Source: Planctomycetaceae bacterium
Lineage (GTDB): Bacteria; Planctomycetota; Planctomycetia; Pirellulales; Thermoguttaceae
Direction: 5' to 3'
Assembly (NCBI GenBank): GCA_012719125.1
Contig: JAAYAY010000361.1
Coordinates: forward strand, 1-64,000
Length of the DNA: 64,000 bases
Part shown: piece after piece, positions 19,393-29,585 of the stretch
Layout of the letters: every line of letters begins with the position of its first letter
How positions within the stretch are numbered: the first letter of the stretch is position 1
Notes under the pieces: model-generated
What the model was told of the DNA's origin: nothing
Seen by the model: only the letters and a program-made list of their open reading frames with translations
Databases searched by the model: none
Position numbers and translations under genes: made by a program

Positions 19393-19846
19393 TCTTGGTA
19401 GGCTGCCTCGGGGCAGAGTCGCCCGGATCGTGCCCGGACCCATCCAAAGAAGCCACGGAGAGCCATGTTTCGACGGATAGCAGTGCCGGGTAAAATATCA
19501 AAAGATATATTAAAACGCCCCCTTCGGCTAGCGGTTCCACCGCGATCTGCAGCGCCAATCCGCCCATCAAGGGCACGCCCATGCGCGGAAGCATCCCACC
19601 TAAGACTCGAACGACCAACAACTTAGGCCCGGGAAAGGCGAGGTTCCATACCAGCGTCAGCATTCCTCCGGAAAAACACAAGAAAGCGCCCGCTACTGCC
19701 GCGGCGACACCCTCGGCCCCGCTGATTACCCAGGCAACCGGAGCCACCGGAACCAGAAGTGCCATCATTGTCACGTACAGCAGCACCGCATGGACGAGGA
19801 AACCGCCCCTGACGATCCGTCGGACAAGATCGGAATTGGGACTCAT
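19385..19846 (-). CDS. AtpI-like small membrane protein of the atp operon
   Basis: Protein of 153 residues with about four hydrophobic segments (GGFLVHAVLLYVTMMALLVP, VAAAVAGAFLCFSGGMLTLV, MGVPLMGGLALQIAV, GGVLIYLLIFYPALLSVETW). Its place between atpZ and atpB matches the AtpI or ATP-synthase-I slot, where proteins help c-ring assembly or magnesium handling. Sequence similarity to AtpI is weak by eye, so the role is inferred mainly from position. Its start overlaps the atpZ stop (ATGA), and its end overlaps the atpB start. Confidence 0.75.
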   Translation of the reverse strand: MSPNSDLVRRIVRGGFLVHAVLLYVTMMALLVPVAPVAWVISGAEGVAAAVAGAFLCFSGGMLTLVWNLAFPGPKLLVVRVLGGMLPRMGVPLMGGLALQIAVEPLAEGGVLIYLLIFYPALLSVETWLSVASLDGSGHDPGDSAPRQPTKNV

Positions 19847-20124
19847 GACTCCTGGTCCTCACCCTCCCCTGCCTCGCCGTTACCAGGCGTTGACTCCTCC
19901 CCACGCTTACTGATCCGCTGCGCAAATTGTAGCAGGTGGACCATGCCCGCGATCATACCGAAAACGGCGCCGAGGATGAGAAGAAGGGGCAGCGTCCCGA
20001 TCAATCGATCGATCCATAATCCGAGGATGGCCGGCACCACCATCTCAAGGGAAATCGATATCACTTGATAACCCCAGCCCCATGCCTGAGCGACCATCGA
20101 GCGATCGTCGTCCTCGCGCTGCAT
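19843..20124 (-). CDS. AtpZ-like small membrane protein, first gene of the atp operon
   Basis: Protein of 93 residues. Two hydrophobic hairpin helices (VISISLEMVVPAILGLWIDR and LLLILGAVFGMIAGMVHLLQ) and an acidic tail match the AtpZ/AtpI (PF09527-type) pattern, in which GLWIDR...GMIAGM-x-x-L is typical. GGAGAG lies about 9 nt before the ATG. It heads the operon atpZ-atpI-like-atpBEFHAGDC and is translationally coupled to the next gene. Confidence 0.82.
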   Translation of the reverse strand: MQREDDDRSMVAQAWGWGYQVISISLEMVVPAILGLWIDRLIGTLPLLLILGAVFGMIAGMVHLLQFAQRISKRGEESTPGNGEAGEGEDQES

Positions 20125-20858
20125 CTTCTTGAACTCTCCGACAAGAACCGTCGGTCATGAGACGACGGTAGGTTACCCGCCCCATCGCGCCGGGTCAAAC
20201 GCTTTCCGCCCCAGGCGGGTCCCGCCGAAAAGTGGACGCAGATGACACAAGGAACTCAAGCAATTGCCGGGCGCACTTGGGGTGTGGGCAAGGTCCCTCA
20301 TTTCGATCGCAATCGCAATCAAGCGGAAACAGTCAGAGCCCCCCAGATCCAGGGGGATTCCCTTTTTTTCCATTTTCGAGACAGTCACTAGCTATAGCCA
20401 CAAAGGGTTTTGCTGTAATGATTTAAGGCGAGTGAATTGGCATTCACAGTTCGTGGTCAAGGTTCCAAATCGTTGCATTGTATCGACAGAGCGACTAGAA
20501 TCAGTTGTATTGGAATTCCCCGTCCTGCCTGTCATTTTTGTTGCCAGGCGCCTACCGGCGACGGGCCCAAACCTACGAAGAATTCCGGTATTCCTCGGTG
20601 GGCTTTGGTGTGTGCGGAACAACACCCATTCGCCCCATCGAAGGGCGCTACCCCGCAAGGGGGTAGTTGTGGCCAACGCGGGCCAATGGCTCCCCCCATG
20701 CGAAGGCTGCTGGAGTCGCTTCGTACCATGTCGACGACCATGGATGGTCGGCGGGGAAGAGGCAAGCAAACCGGTCACGGATGGGACCGCCCGACAACAT
20801 TGACCTAACCCCATCGCCGCTCCCACCCCCATAAGCGGCCCCCCTGGAGGTGACCCCT
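20125..20858. other. Intergenic region between the atp operon and the DUF4912 gene
   Basis: No supported gene is seen. It contains an inverted repeat 20147-20169 (ACCGTCG / CGACGGT, 9-nt loop) about 23 nt before the atpZ start, possibly in the operon leader. A small hairpin of C and G runs at 20339-20356 is followed by seven Ts at 20363-20369, like a plus-strand terminator. A segment 20290-20400 is translated in one frame as ARSLISIAIAIKRKQSEPPR and onward; I recall this as a widespread spurious, repeat-derived open frame in planctomycete genomes. Both divergent promoters should lie here, but I cannot place them. Confidence 0.5.
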
Positions 20859-22061
20859 GTGATCACTGCTGCGAAACTCAGGTCGCACACGGTCAAAGAT
20901 CTTGCTGCCTCTGCCAAGAAGAAAGGAATTCCCGGCTGGCACACCATGCGCAAGGAGGAACTTGTCAAAGCGCTTGTCAACAAGGCTCGCAGTGACCAGG
21001 CCAAGAGCCGTCGCGGCAAGGGCATCGGCGACGCCCCCCAGCCCACCAAGGCGGTCGCGAAACGCTCAAACGGCGCGACTCCCAAAGCCTCGCAACACGA
21101 GCCCGGCAAGAACGGCAACGGAGAGGCCAACGGCAACGGTCACAAACTGTCAAGCCAACCCAAACGTTCGTACCGCACCGAGAGGCGATTGCGTGAAATC
21201 CGAGCGCAACTTGCTCAGTCCAAGGACTTGGCCTTCCGCTCCAACGGCAACGGCCAGGAGTATGAAAAGGACCGGGTCATCCTCATGGTCCGCGACGCCT
21301 ACTGGTTGCATGCCTATTGGGAGATTACCCGCCAGAGCGTAGGTCGAGCTCGCGCGGCCCTGGGCCAGAAGTGGCACGGCGCCATCCCCGTTCTCCGGCT
21401 CTATGAGATGGGGAACGACAGCACCACCAATTCGGAACGAAAGATTGTCCGAGACGTGCAGGTTCACGGCGGCGTGAACAACTGGTACCTCGACGTCGAC
21501 AACCCGCCCCTGAGTTTTCAGGTCGATATCGGCTACCTCGCCGACGACGGGAGCTTCCTCGGGCTGGCTCGCAGCAACGTCGTCGTCACACCCCAATCGG
21601 GTGCGGCCGGGTCGGGGGACGGCAATTGGGAAGGCGTCGCCGAAGACTTCGATCGCATTTACGCTCTCAGCGGCGGCTACGACCAGAATGGAGGCCAGTC
21701 GGATCTGAAGGCCCTGTTTGAAGAACGGCTTCGACGTCCCATGGGGTCTCCCATGGTCACGCGTTTCGGCTTGGGGGCTCAGAGCATGAGTCGCTCTCGG
21801 CATCAGATTCTCTTCAACGTCGATGCGGAACTTATCGTCCACGGCGTCACCGATCCCCACGCCCACGTCACCCTCAAGGGAGAGCCCGTCCGCCTCGAGT
21901 CCGACGGTACCTTCTCTGTCCGTCTCAATCTGCCCGATCGCCGGCAGGTCTTGCCCGTCGTCGCCAGCAGCGCCGACGGCGTTGAGCAGCAGACGATCGT
22001 GCTTGCGGTCGAACGCAACACCAAGATGATGGAGCCCATCATTCGCGAACCCGACGTGTAG
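20859..22061 (+). CDS. DUF4912 domain protein with N-terminal Rho_N/SAP-like helix pair
   Basis: Protein of about 400 residues. The start is GTG 20859, with GGAGG 8 nt upstream; the GTG at 20850 lies inside that ribosome site. Residues 1-45 (LRSHTVKDLAASAKKKGIPG and MRKEELVKALV) resemble the Rho N-terminal or SAP fold that binds nucleic acid. A low-complexity Asn/Gly/Lys linker follows. The DUF4912 domain starts at DRVILMVRDAYWLHAYWEIT and includes LRLYEM, NNWYLDVDNPPLSFQVDIGY. The C-terminal part (FNVDAELIVHGVTDPHAHVT) is a beta-rich domain usually found after DUF4912. Function is unknown. It is transcribed in the same direction as the UVR-motif, ribF and nrnA-like genes. Confidence 0.85.
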   Translation: MITAAKLRSHTVKDLAASAKKKGIPGWHTMRKEELVKALVNKARSDQAKSRRGKGIGDAPQPTKAVAKRSNGATPKASQHEPGKNGNGEANGNGHKLSSQPKRSYRTERRLREIRAQLAQSKDLAFRSNGNGQEYEKDRVILMVRDAYWLHAYWEITRQSVGRARAALGQKWHGAIPVLRLYEMGNDSTTNSERKIVRDVQVHGGVNNWYLDVDNPPLSFQVDIGYLADDGSFLGLARSNVVVTPQSGAAGSGDGNWEGVAEDFDRIYALSGGYDQNGGQSDLKALFEERLRRPMGSPMVTRFGLGAQSMSRSRHQILFNVDAELIVHGVTDPHAHVTLKGEPVRLESDGTFSVRLNLPDRRQVLPVVASSADGVEQQTIVLAVERNTKMMEPIIREPDV

Positions 22062-22081
22062 TGTTTCACTGAAGAGGTGGC

Positions 22082-22102
22082 TCCCGGCTCCAGCAGCCGG
22101 GA
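22082..22102 (+). terminator. Candidate hairpin after the DUF4912 gene
   Basis: Perfect 8-bp stem TCCCGGCT / AGCCGGGA with a CCAGC loop, 20 nt downstream of the stop codon at 22061. No U tract follows, so it could be an attenuating or mRNA-stabilising hairpin instead of a factor-independent terminator. The rest of 22062-22319 shows no gene. Confidence 0.45.
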
Positions 22103-22319
22103 CCTGCCGATTCCCAGGTTTTGCGAATCTCGCTCCCGTGAGGCATTCTCGACGAGTCTGCTTGTGGGGAATTCGCGTTCCTTTGTCCCGCCAAACCCTA
22201 CTTCCCTCTCGGGCGGGTATCCGTATACACTTATACTACGTTGCCTCGGCTGTGTGTCGTGGCACGCGCAGGCAAGGCGCCTTTGCCCGGCTGCCTGAGA
22301 AGCCCCCCTTTTGTCGCCC

Positions 22320-23111
22320 ATGTCTGACGATATCTCCAGCATCCTCGATTTCTGGCAGTTCGACCCCGATGAACCGGTCGTGCGGATCATTCGTGGAACC
22401 GACGGACGAGAGAAGGTGCAAATGCGCGTTGATCTGGGCGTTCTCCAAATGGAAATGGCCGGTCGCCCCGACGGACAGCGCCCCTTCGGGTGCGAGTCGC
22501 TCCTCGAACACTACCGCCGAGAACAGCAGGCCTATGAGTCGTCCCACCTCGACTCCGCCCCCTTTGAGTTGGATCACGAAGCCTGCGCGCGTCTCTGGCG
22601 CGAAAGCGTCCAATACTACCACCGCTACCTCGCCTTCTGGATTCTCGAACTCTACGATCTGTGTGCTCGCGACACCCGGCATAACCTCGAATTGTTCGAG
22701 TTCGCCCGCAACCATGCCCCCGAAGAACACATCAAATTCCATTTCGACCAGTGGCGTCCCTACGTCACCATGATGCACACCCGTGCCGTAGCAACCCCCA
22801 TGCTCCAGCAGAACCACCTGGGGGGAGCTCTCCATGTCATCGATCAGGGAATCGACCGAATTCACGACTTCCTGGATGAGTACGACTTGAACGACAAGGA
22901 AGAGGCCTGCCAGGAGCTTCAAAACCTCGAGCGTTGGCGCGAAGAGATCCTCGCTCGCGACAACTGGGAAGAGGAATCGGAACCCACGGCGCGAATCGAA
23001 GTGCTCCGCCGGCAACTCCGCGAGGCGATCCAGAACGAAGCCTTTGAGGAAGCGGCATCGCTTCGCGATCAGATCCGGCGTCTCTCCGAGGATCGCCCCA
23101 CAGACTCTTGA
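22320..23111 (+). CDS. UVR-motif protein of unknown function
   Basis: Protein of 263 residues starting at ATG 22320 (MSDDISSILDFWQFDPDEP); a TTG three codons upstream is possible. The first 200 residues are helical and not recognised, with YLAFWILELYDLCARDTRHN and EHIKFHFDQWRPYVTMMHTR as the best-conserved-looking parts. The C-terminal 35 residues (RIEVLRRQLREAIQNEAFEE, AASLRDQIRRL) form a clear UVR motif, the UvrB-UvrC contact helix hairpin also found in ClpC and McsA. That suggests a protein-protein contact, not a nuclease. It is 39 nt upstream of ribF. Confidence 0.75.
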   Translation: MSDDISSILDFWQFDPDEPVVRIIRGTDGREKVQMRVDLGVLQMEMAGRPDGQRPFGCESLLEHYRREQQAYESSHLDSAPFELDHEACARLWRESVQYYHRYLAFWILELYDLCARDTRHNLELFEFARNHAPEEHIKFHFDQWRPYVTMMHTRAVATPMLQQNHLGGALHVIDQGIDRIHDFLDEYDLNDKEEACQELQNLERWREEILARDNWEEESEPTARIEVLRRQLREAIQNEAFEEAASLRDQIRRLSEDRPTDS

Positions 23112-23150
23112 GGCTCCGGTCCGACCGCAGTTCATTGGGAAGATACGCAA

Positions 23151-24101
23151 GTGAGATTGATACGGCATCTGGATGATTTCACTTCCGACTTGCGCGGCGG
23201 CGCCGTCAGCGTGGGGAACTTCGACGGCGTTCATCTCGGGCACGCCCGAATCATCGGCCGGCTGATGCGCTCGGCTCGCGCCGCCGGCGGCCCCGCAATC
23301 GCCTTCACCTTCGACCCCCACCCGGCCGTCCTCCTTCGTCCCGACCACGTGCCGCCCCCTCTGACGACCACGGAGCGCAAAGCCGAGTTGCTGGGCCGAT
23401 TGGGCGTCGACGCCGTCATCGCCTACCCGACCGATCACCGATTCCTGGGACTCTCGGCCCACGATTTCTTCAACCACATCCTCGTCGACGCGCTCGGTGC
23501 CCGGGCCGTCGTCGAAGGGCCGAACTTCTTTTTCGGCCACGACCGTCGCGGAAACGTCGAAGTCCTCGCCCGGTTTTGCAGCGAGGCCTCCATCGATTTC
23601 CAGGTCGTCGAACCCTACGACGCCGAGGGGCAGATCGTCTCGAGTTCGCGGACGCGAAAATGCCTGGCCGAAGGCCGCGTGGAGCAAGTGGCGGCCATGC
23701 TTACCGAGCCCTACCGCGTTCACGGCATGGTCGTCCACGGCGCCGGCCGCGGGGCGTCGCTCGGGTTTCCCACGGCCAACGTCGACATGGTCCCCACCCT
23801 CCTCCCTTGCGAGGGCATCTACGCCGGACGGGGTTACGTCGAAGGCCAGTCCGTCCCCGCCGCCATCAGCCTCGGCCCCAACCCCACCTTCGACGAGGGG
23901 AGAAGAAAGCTCGAAGTCTTTCTCCTCGATTTCGAAGGCGATCTCTACGGACAACTCATCGAGATCGACTTCCTCGCCAGATTACGCGACGTCGAACGTT
24001 ACAACTCGGTCGACGACCTGCTGCAGCAGATGCACCGCGACGTCGAAGCAACTCGCCGTATCGTCCAACAAGCCCAGGAGTCTTTCCGTGTGCCAAGCTG
24101 A
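23151..24101 (+). CDS. ribF: Bifunctional riboflavin kinase / FAD synthetase
   Basis: Makes FMN and FAD from riboflavin and ATP. It is 316 residues with a GTG start at 23151. The N-terminal FAD-synthetase nucleotidylyl-transferase domain has VSVGNFDGVHLGHARII, FTFDPHPA, GPNFFFGHDRRGN and VSSSRTRKCL. The C-terminal riboflavin-kinase domain has GRGASLGFPTANVDM, PAAISLGPNPTF and the ending EVFLLDFEGDLYGQLIEIDF. Length and order are standard. The 3' end overlaps the GTG start of the following phosphoesterase gene. Confidence 0.96.
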   Translation: MRLIRHLDDFTSDLRGGAVSVGNFDGVHLGHARIIGRLMRSARAAGGPAIAFTFDPHPAVLLRPDHVPPPLTTTERKAELLGRLGVDAVIAYPTDHRFLGLSAHDFFNHILVDALGARAVVEGPNFFFGHDRRGNVEVLARFCSEASIDFQVVEPYDAEGQIVSSSRTRKCLAEGRVEQVAAMLTEPYRVHGMVVHGAGRGASLGFPTANVDMVPTLLPCEGIYAGRGYVEGQSVPAAISLGPNPTFDEGRRKLEVFLLDFEGDLYGQLIEIDFLARLRDVERYNSVDDLLQQMHRDVEATRRIVQQAQESFRVPS

Positions 24102-25104
24102 ACTCGCCGAGAACGCCCCCATGCAAGTCGACTGGCCCCGTTTCGTCGAGTTGATTCGCGGCAGACGGCAGATTCTCCTGACCACCCACCACCGCCCCGA
24201 TTGTGACGCCGTCGGAAGCGAACTGGGGATGTTGCGTATTCTCAAACGGCTCGGCAAACAAGTCAGAACCGCCAACCCCTTTGAAGTCCCGCCCAACCTG
24301 CAATTCCTGGATCCCGACGGACTCCTCCAACACTTCACCAAGGTGCCCAAGGACTACCTCGACTCGGCCGACCTCCTCCTGGTCCTCGACACAACGGCCT
24401 GGGCCCAGCTTGGCGACATGGGGAACGTCATCCGCGCCTTCCAAGGCGACGTCGCCGTGATGGACCATCACGTCAGCGGCGACGACCTGGGGGGCACCCT
24501 GTTCAAAGACACCTCGGCGGAAGCCACCGGCCGGTTGGTCTTCGAAGCCGCCGGACACCTGGGCGTCGAGGTCACCCCCGACATCGCCACCCCCCTGTTC
24601 GCCGCCCTGGCCACCGACACCGGCTGGTTCCGCTTCTCATCCACCGGCGCGCGCACCTACGAATTGGCCGCCAGAATCGTTGCTGCCGGAGCAGAACCCG
24701 ATCAGATCTACAAAGACCTTTATGAGTGCGAAACCCTCGCCCGAATCAATCTCACCGGACGAGTGCTTGCCAAGACAAAGGCCGAACTGGACGGGCGACT
24801 GATCCACACCTGGATCAGCCTTGACGATTTCGACACCTGCGGCGCCCTGCCGGGCGACAGCGAAGACCTGATCAACATGACGCTCGCCGTCGCCGGAACC
24901 GAATTCGCCGTTATCTTGGTCGAACAGCGCACCGGCGGCTTCAAGCTCAGCTTCCGCAGCCGCTGCGACCTCGACTGCAGCAAGATCGCCGCCCAGTTCA
25001 ACGGCGGCGGACACAAGAAAGCAGCCGGGGCTTTCCTCGCCGCCAAGACCATCGAAGAGGCTCAATCGAAAGTGCTCGACGTCCTGCGCAAAGCCATGCA
25101 ATGA
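24088..25104 (+). CDS. DHH/DHHA1 phosphoesterase, NrnA-like (nanoRNase / pAp phosphatase)
   Basis: Protein of about 338 residues. I choose the GTG at 24088 because AGGAG lies 7 nt upstream inside ribF; an ATG at 24121 would give a product 11 residues shorter. Metal motifs: LTTHHRPDCDAVGSELGM (motif I), LLVLDTTAW, VMDHHVSGDDLGG (the DHH motif), ALATDTGWFRFSST. The DHHA1 motif GGGHKKAAGAFL is near the end. The family degrades short oligoribonucleotides and 3'-phosphoadenosine 5'-phosphate. The latter role would suit a genome with PAPS-using sulfotransferases, two of which are in this window. Confidence 0.9.
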   Translation: MCQAELAENAPMQVDWPRFVELIRGRRQILLTTHHRPDCDAVGSELGMLRILKRLGKQVRTANPFEVPPNLQFLDPDGLLQHFTKVPKDYLDSADLLLVLDTTAWAQLGDMGNVIRAFQGDVAVMDHHVSGDDLGGTLFKDTSAEATGRLVFEAAGHLGVEVTPDIATPLFAALATDTGWFRFSSTGARTYELAARIVAAGAEPDQIYKDLYECETLARINLTGRVLAKTKAELDGRLIHTWISLDDFDTCGALPGDSEDLINMTLAVAGTEFAVILVEQRTGGFKLSFRSRCDLDCSKIAAQFNGGGHKKAAGAFLAAKTIEEAQSKVLDVLRKAMQ

Positions 25105-25162
25105 CGCAACACGAGATGACCATTTAGCGCGACGACATCCTATGCGACCCGGCGAGTCCGAC

Positions 25163-25188
25163 GCTCGGCATACAAGAGTATGCCGGGC
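25163..25188. terminator. Candidate bidirectional terminator hairpin
   Basis: CGGCATAC (25166-25173), loop AAGA, GTATGCCG (25178-25185), extendable by three more pairs to an 11-bp stem with one wobble. It lies between two convergent genes (the nrnA-like gene ending 25104 and leuD ending 25197). There is no long U tract on either strand. Confidence 0.55.
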
Positions 25189-25196
25189 GGCCTCGG

Positions 25197-25790
25197 CTAC
25201 CCAATTCCCCTGGCTGTCTCGTAGGCCGCGATCTTATCCTCGTTCTGGAGGGTGAGCCCGATGTCGTCCAAACCGTTCATCAGGCAGTGGCGGCGGAAAT
25301 CGTCGACATGGAATTCGATCTTCAACCCGTCATCGTCGGTGATCGTACGCGAGTCGAGGTCGACGGTGAGCTGGTAGCCTTCCCTGGCCGACGCTCGGGC
25401 AAACAGGTCGTCGATGGTCGTTTCATCGAGGACGACGGGAATCATGCCGTTCTTGAAGCAGTTGTTGAAGAAAATGTCGGCGAAGCTCGACGCCAGGATC
25501 GCGCGGATGCCGTATTGCTCCAGCGCCCAGGGAGCGTGTTCCCGGCTCGAACCGCAACCGAAGTTGCGCCGCGTGACCAGGATGCTCGCTCCCCGATAAC
25601 GGGGCTGGTTCAACTCGAACTCGGGATTGTCGGAGCCGTCGTCCAGGTAGCGCCAATCGAAGAACAGGAACTCGCCGAAGCCGGTCCGTTCGATCCGCTT
25701 GAGGAACTGCTTTGGGATGATCTGGTCCGTATCCACATTGGCTCGGTCCATCAGGGCCACCAGGCCGGTATGTTTTGTGAAAGCACGCAT
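25197..25790 (-). CDS. leuD: 3-isopropylmalate dehydratase small subunit
   Basis: Small (swivel-domain) subunit of isopropylmalate isomerase, leucine biosynthesis, 197 residues. Motifs: [20 protein letters not shown] near the N-terminus, [15 protein letters not shown] (substrate-contact loop), [20 protein letters not shown]. Length is normal. It lies downstream of leuC with about 150 nt between them, which include a hairpin repeat. Confidence 0.97.
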   Translation of the reverse strand: MRAFTKHTGLVALMDRANVDTDQIIPKQFLKRIERTGFGEFLFFDWRYLDDGSDNPEFELNQPRYRGASILVTRRNFGCGSSREHAPWALEQYGIRAILASSFADIFFNNCFKNGMIPVVLDETTIDDLFARASAREGYQLTVDLDSRTITDDDGLKIEFHVDDFRRHCLMNGLDDIGLTLQNEDKIAAYETARGIG

Positions 25791-25890
25791 GGTTCACTCG
25801 AAGTTCAAGGTTCAACGATCACTGTTCATAGCTCACGGCTCAGAGCTCACCGAGAGCGTGTACGGAGTTTTGTGCTCTTGATACGGCCGG

Positions 25891-25944
25891 AAGGGGACAG
25901 TCCCATTTTTGCGGCATGCTGCCACAAAAATCGGGACAGTCCCC

Positions 25945-25945
<1 letters not shown>
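25891..25945. repeat. Palindromic repeat at the leuC 3' end
   Basis: Imperfect inverted repeat: AAGGGGACAGTCCCATTTTT on the left pairs with AAAAATCGGGACAGTCCCCT on the right around a 15-nt loop. It abuts, and touches by one base, the leuC stop codon (25945-25947). The arms are a shorter relative of the repeats at 12532-12686 and 32771-32845. The rest of the leuC-leuD spacer (25791-25890) has several TTCA/CTCA-type short repeats and no gene. Confidence 0.8.
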
Positions 25946-27360
<1,415 letters not shown>

Positions 27361-27800
27361 CGCTCCAACCAGTCCTGTTCGTGTAACAAAAGGTGCAGAA
27401 ATGAGTTAAGGCAGCGCCGACGTGTCTTCCTGCGGAAGGTAGGATGGGTGGTCGGCGTGGCGAAACGGTTGATTATAGCTCCCAGACGCGGCTCTGACGA
27501 CGCCCCCGCGTGTTGGCCCGGATTATTCACAGACGTTTGTTGAGGGCTCGTAGTTCGTTGCAGGCAAACAAGAACCCCATGTATTGGGTGGCACACTCAG
27601 AGCATAGCGATGGGCGTGGATTGTCAGGTCACCACGCCCATCGCTATGCTCTGGGCGTGCCACCCAAGAAGAACCTGTGTTGGAGTCCAGGCTTCGGCCT
27701 GCCGATCTCAGGCTGAAGCCTGGACTCCAACTTGTACACACACGCCCATTTCTTCTACCGGCAAGACGCTGCGAAGGGGAGCGAAGTTCGCGCGGGTCGA
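27361..27800. other. Spacer with two adjacent long palindromes downstream of the kinase gene
   Basis: Palindrome 1 (27586-27665) has arms of about 33 nt, GGGTGGCACACTCAGAGCAT / ATGCTCTGGGCGTGCCACCC extended by AGCGATGGGCGTGG, with a short loop. Palindrome 2 (about 27680-27731) has arms TTGGAGTCCAGGCTTCGGCC and GGCTGAAGCCTGGACTCCAA. Both are close to perfect. They follow the kinase stop and precede leuC, so they may insulate the two minus-strand genes. No gene is seen here. Confidence 0.8.
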
Positions 27801-29474
27801 TCAGCCGGCCGTCACCGGCGTGGCCGATATCTGCCGCTGTTGTTTCCACCACTGAGCGGCCTCCTTGGGCCCCCAGCGGTCCGCTCCTTCGCAAGCAGCC
27901 AGATCGTCGGCAAGTTCCTCGACGTTCTGGTAGCGATCGTCCGGCGACTTGGCCAGACAGCAAAGGACGATGCGTTCCAACTCTTCCGGAATTCCGTCTT
28001 GGTGATGAGAGGGGGGAACCACCTCCTGTCGCGCGTGAGCCAGTATCAGCTTGATTGGCTGCTTCTCCTCGAAGACGGGGCGAGCCGTCAGGAGATAGTA
28101 GGCCACGGCCCCCAAGGCGTAGATGTCGCTACGGACATCCGCTCTGGTTTCCCCGGTCGCCTGCTCGGGCGACATGAACAGGGGCGATCCGGTGATCGTT
28201 CCTTCAACGGTCAATTGGATGGGCTGGTCTTCCTCCACGAGCGGCTTGACGAGCCCGAAATCGAGCAACTTGGCCACGTCGTACACTCCGCCTCGCTGGG
28301 CGGCAAAGATGTTTCCCGGCTTGATATCGCGATGGATCAGGCCCATGCTGTGGGCTTCGTGCAAGGCGTCGCACACCTGCCGCAGCAGGTAGATGACCCG
28401 TTCGGGCGGCAACGCCCCAAAATCCCTGACCAATTCCGCCAGACTCATGCCGGGCAGGTACTCCATCACATAGTAGAAAGTGCCGTCCGCCGTGTGACCG
28501 TAGTCGAAGATCTCAACGGTATTCCAATGGCTCAACCGTGCGGTGGCGCGAACTTCCCGCTGGAACCGGGCCAGAATCTTCTCGTCACCGGCCCGGTCGG
28601 TTCGGATCATCTTGAGCACGCAAGGACGCTTCATCAATTGGTGTTCGGCCAGATAAACCTCCCCCATTCCCCCGGCACCGATCTTCTGCTTGAGGCGGTA
28701 CTGGCCGAACTGCCGAGCTTCGAAGGCCTCGCGCTGCAGCGATCGGATCGTGTCGACGCCGAACACACTGGCGACGGCTGCAAGAACCGTGAGGAGGACA
28801 AAACTCACCAGGTCAGCCTGGGCTGAAGACTGAGCCAGAACGAGTTGCGCCATGTCCGGTTGGAACGCCAGCATGAAGACCAGCAGGAGAATCGGCGCAG
28901 CGGCCATCAGACTGATGACCACAGCGGCACGGCGCATGGTGTTGGGGATGAATAGCGCGTAGACGAACATGAGCGCAATCCACACGTCGGCCCGAAAGTC
29001 AAAGTAGCCCATCTCCCGGCAGCAGGCAGACGCTCTCATGTATTGCATCAACAGGAAGAGCACGAGAGGCAGCCCAAAAACGAGCAACTCAGCTCGGCGC
29101 AACCACAGCAGCGACACCTTCTTCCCGCGGCACATGGGCAAACCGATGGCCCCCAAAACCACGGTCACCAGCACATGCAACACAAACAGGCTGACGCCAG
29201 CCCATGTCGAGAAGTCCACCTGAAAGAGGTGTTTGATGAGAAAGACTGCAAAGCCGGCGAACAGCATCAGCGCAGCCAGACGCAACCGCCGGTGAAGGAG
29301 TTGCAGCAGTTCCTGGCTGAGGGGGCAGACGCTCCCTTCTACCAGTTCCACCGCGCAGCGCGGCTCGGCCGACCAATCAATGCTGGGAGCATCGGCGGGG
29401 GTCGCACTGTCCATCTCCAGCGTGGGTTCGCTCGGCGAGTAGGCTGCACGCGCCGAACGGGGCTGCTCTTTCAT
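27801..29474 (-). CDS. Membrane Ser/Thr protein kinase, six N-terminal helices then kinase
   Basis: Protein of 557 residues. Residues about 55-240 contain six hydrophobic segments (for example LAALMLFAGFAVFLIKHLF, VSLFVLHVLVTVVLGAIGL, LLVFGLPLVLFLLMQYM, LVSFVLLTVLAAVASVFGV). The Hanks-type kinase follows at about 260-535: glycine loop IGAGGMGEVYLAEH, VLKMIR lysine, catalytic IHRDIKPGNIF, DFGLVKP, activation segment GSPLFMSPEQATGETRADVR, and the C-lobe YALGAVAYYLLTARPVF. All catalytic residues are present. The membrane block precedes the kinase, the reverse of PknB-like kinases with C-terminal sensors, so this may be a membrane sensor coupled to a cytoplasmic kinase. The substrate is unknown. 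Confidence 0.92.
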   Translation of the reverse strand: MKEQPRSARAAYSPSEPTLEMDSATPADAPSIDWSAEPRCAVELVEGSVCPLSQELLQLLHRRLRLAALMLFAGFAVFLIKHLFQVDFSTWAGVSLFVLHVLVTVVLGAIGLPMCRGKKVSLLWLRRAELLVFGLPLVLFLLMQYMRASACCREMGYFDFRADVWIALMFVYALFIPNTMRRAAVVISLMAAAPILLLVFMLAFQPDMAQLVLAQSSAQADLVSFVLLTVLAAVASVFGVDTIRSLQREAFEARQFGQYRLKQKIGAGGMGEVYLAEHQLMKRPCVLKMIRTDRAGDEKILARFQREVRATARLSHWNTVEIFDYGHTADGTFYYVMEYLPGMSLAELVRDFGALPPERVIYLLRQVCDALHEAHSMGLIHRDIKPGNIFAAQRGGVYDVAKLLDFGLVKPLVEEDQPIQLTVEGTITGSPLFMSPEQATGETRADVRSDIYALGAVAYYLLTARPVFEEKQPIKLILAHARQEVVPPSHHQDGIPEELERIVLCCLAKSPDDRYQNVEELADDLAACEGADRWGPKEAAQWWKQQRQISATPVTAG

Positions 29475-29585
29475 CGTTTCATTCTCTAGACCGGACGAAG
29501 CGGATGCTATCCAAATCTTAGAGCGAAACAGCGGGCGAGCCAGCCCCCCAGCCCCCCCCGCTTGGTGCCTTCGCTGATTGCGGGA

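Noticed and set aside
20264-20803. 179-codon plus-strand open frame before the DUF4912 gene
   Set aside because: Starts with a segment I recall as a repeat-derived spurious frame in related genomes, lacks domains, and has competing frames on both strands.
27586-27731. CRISPR array
   Set aside because: The palindromes are two different sequences, each once, with no regular spacers.
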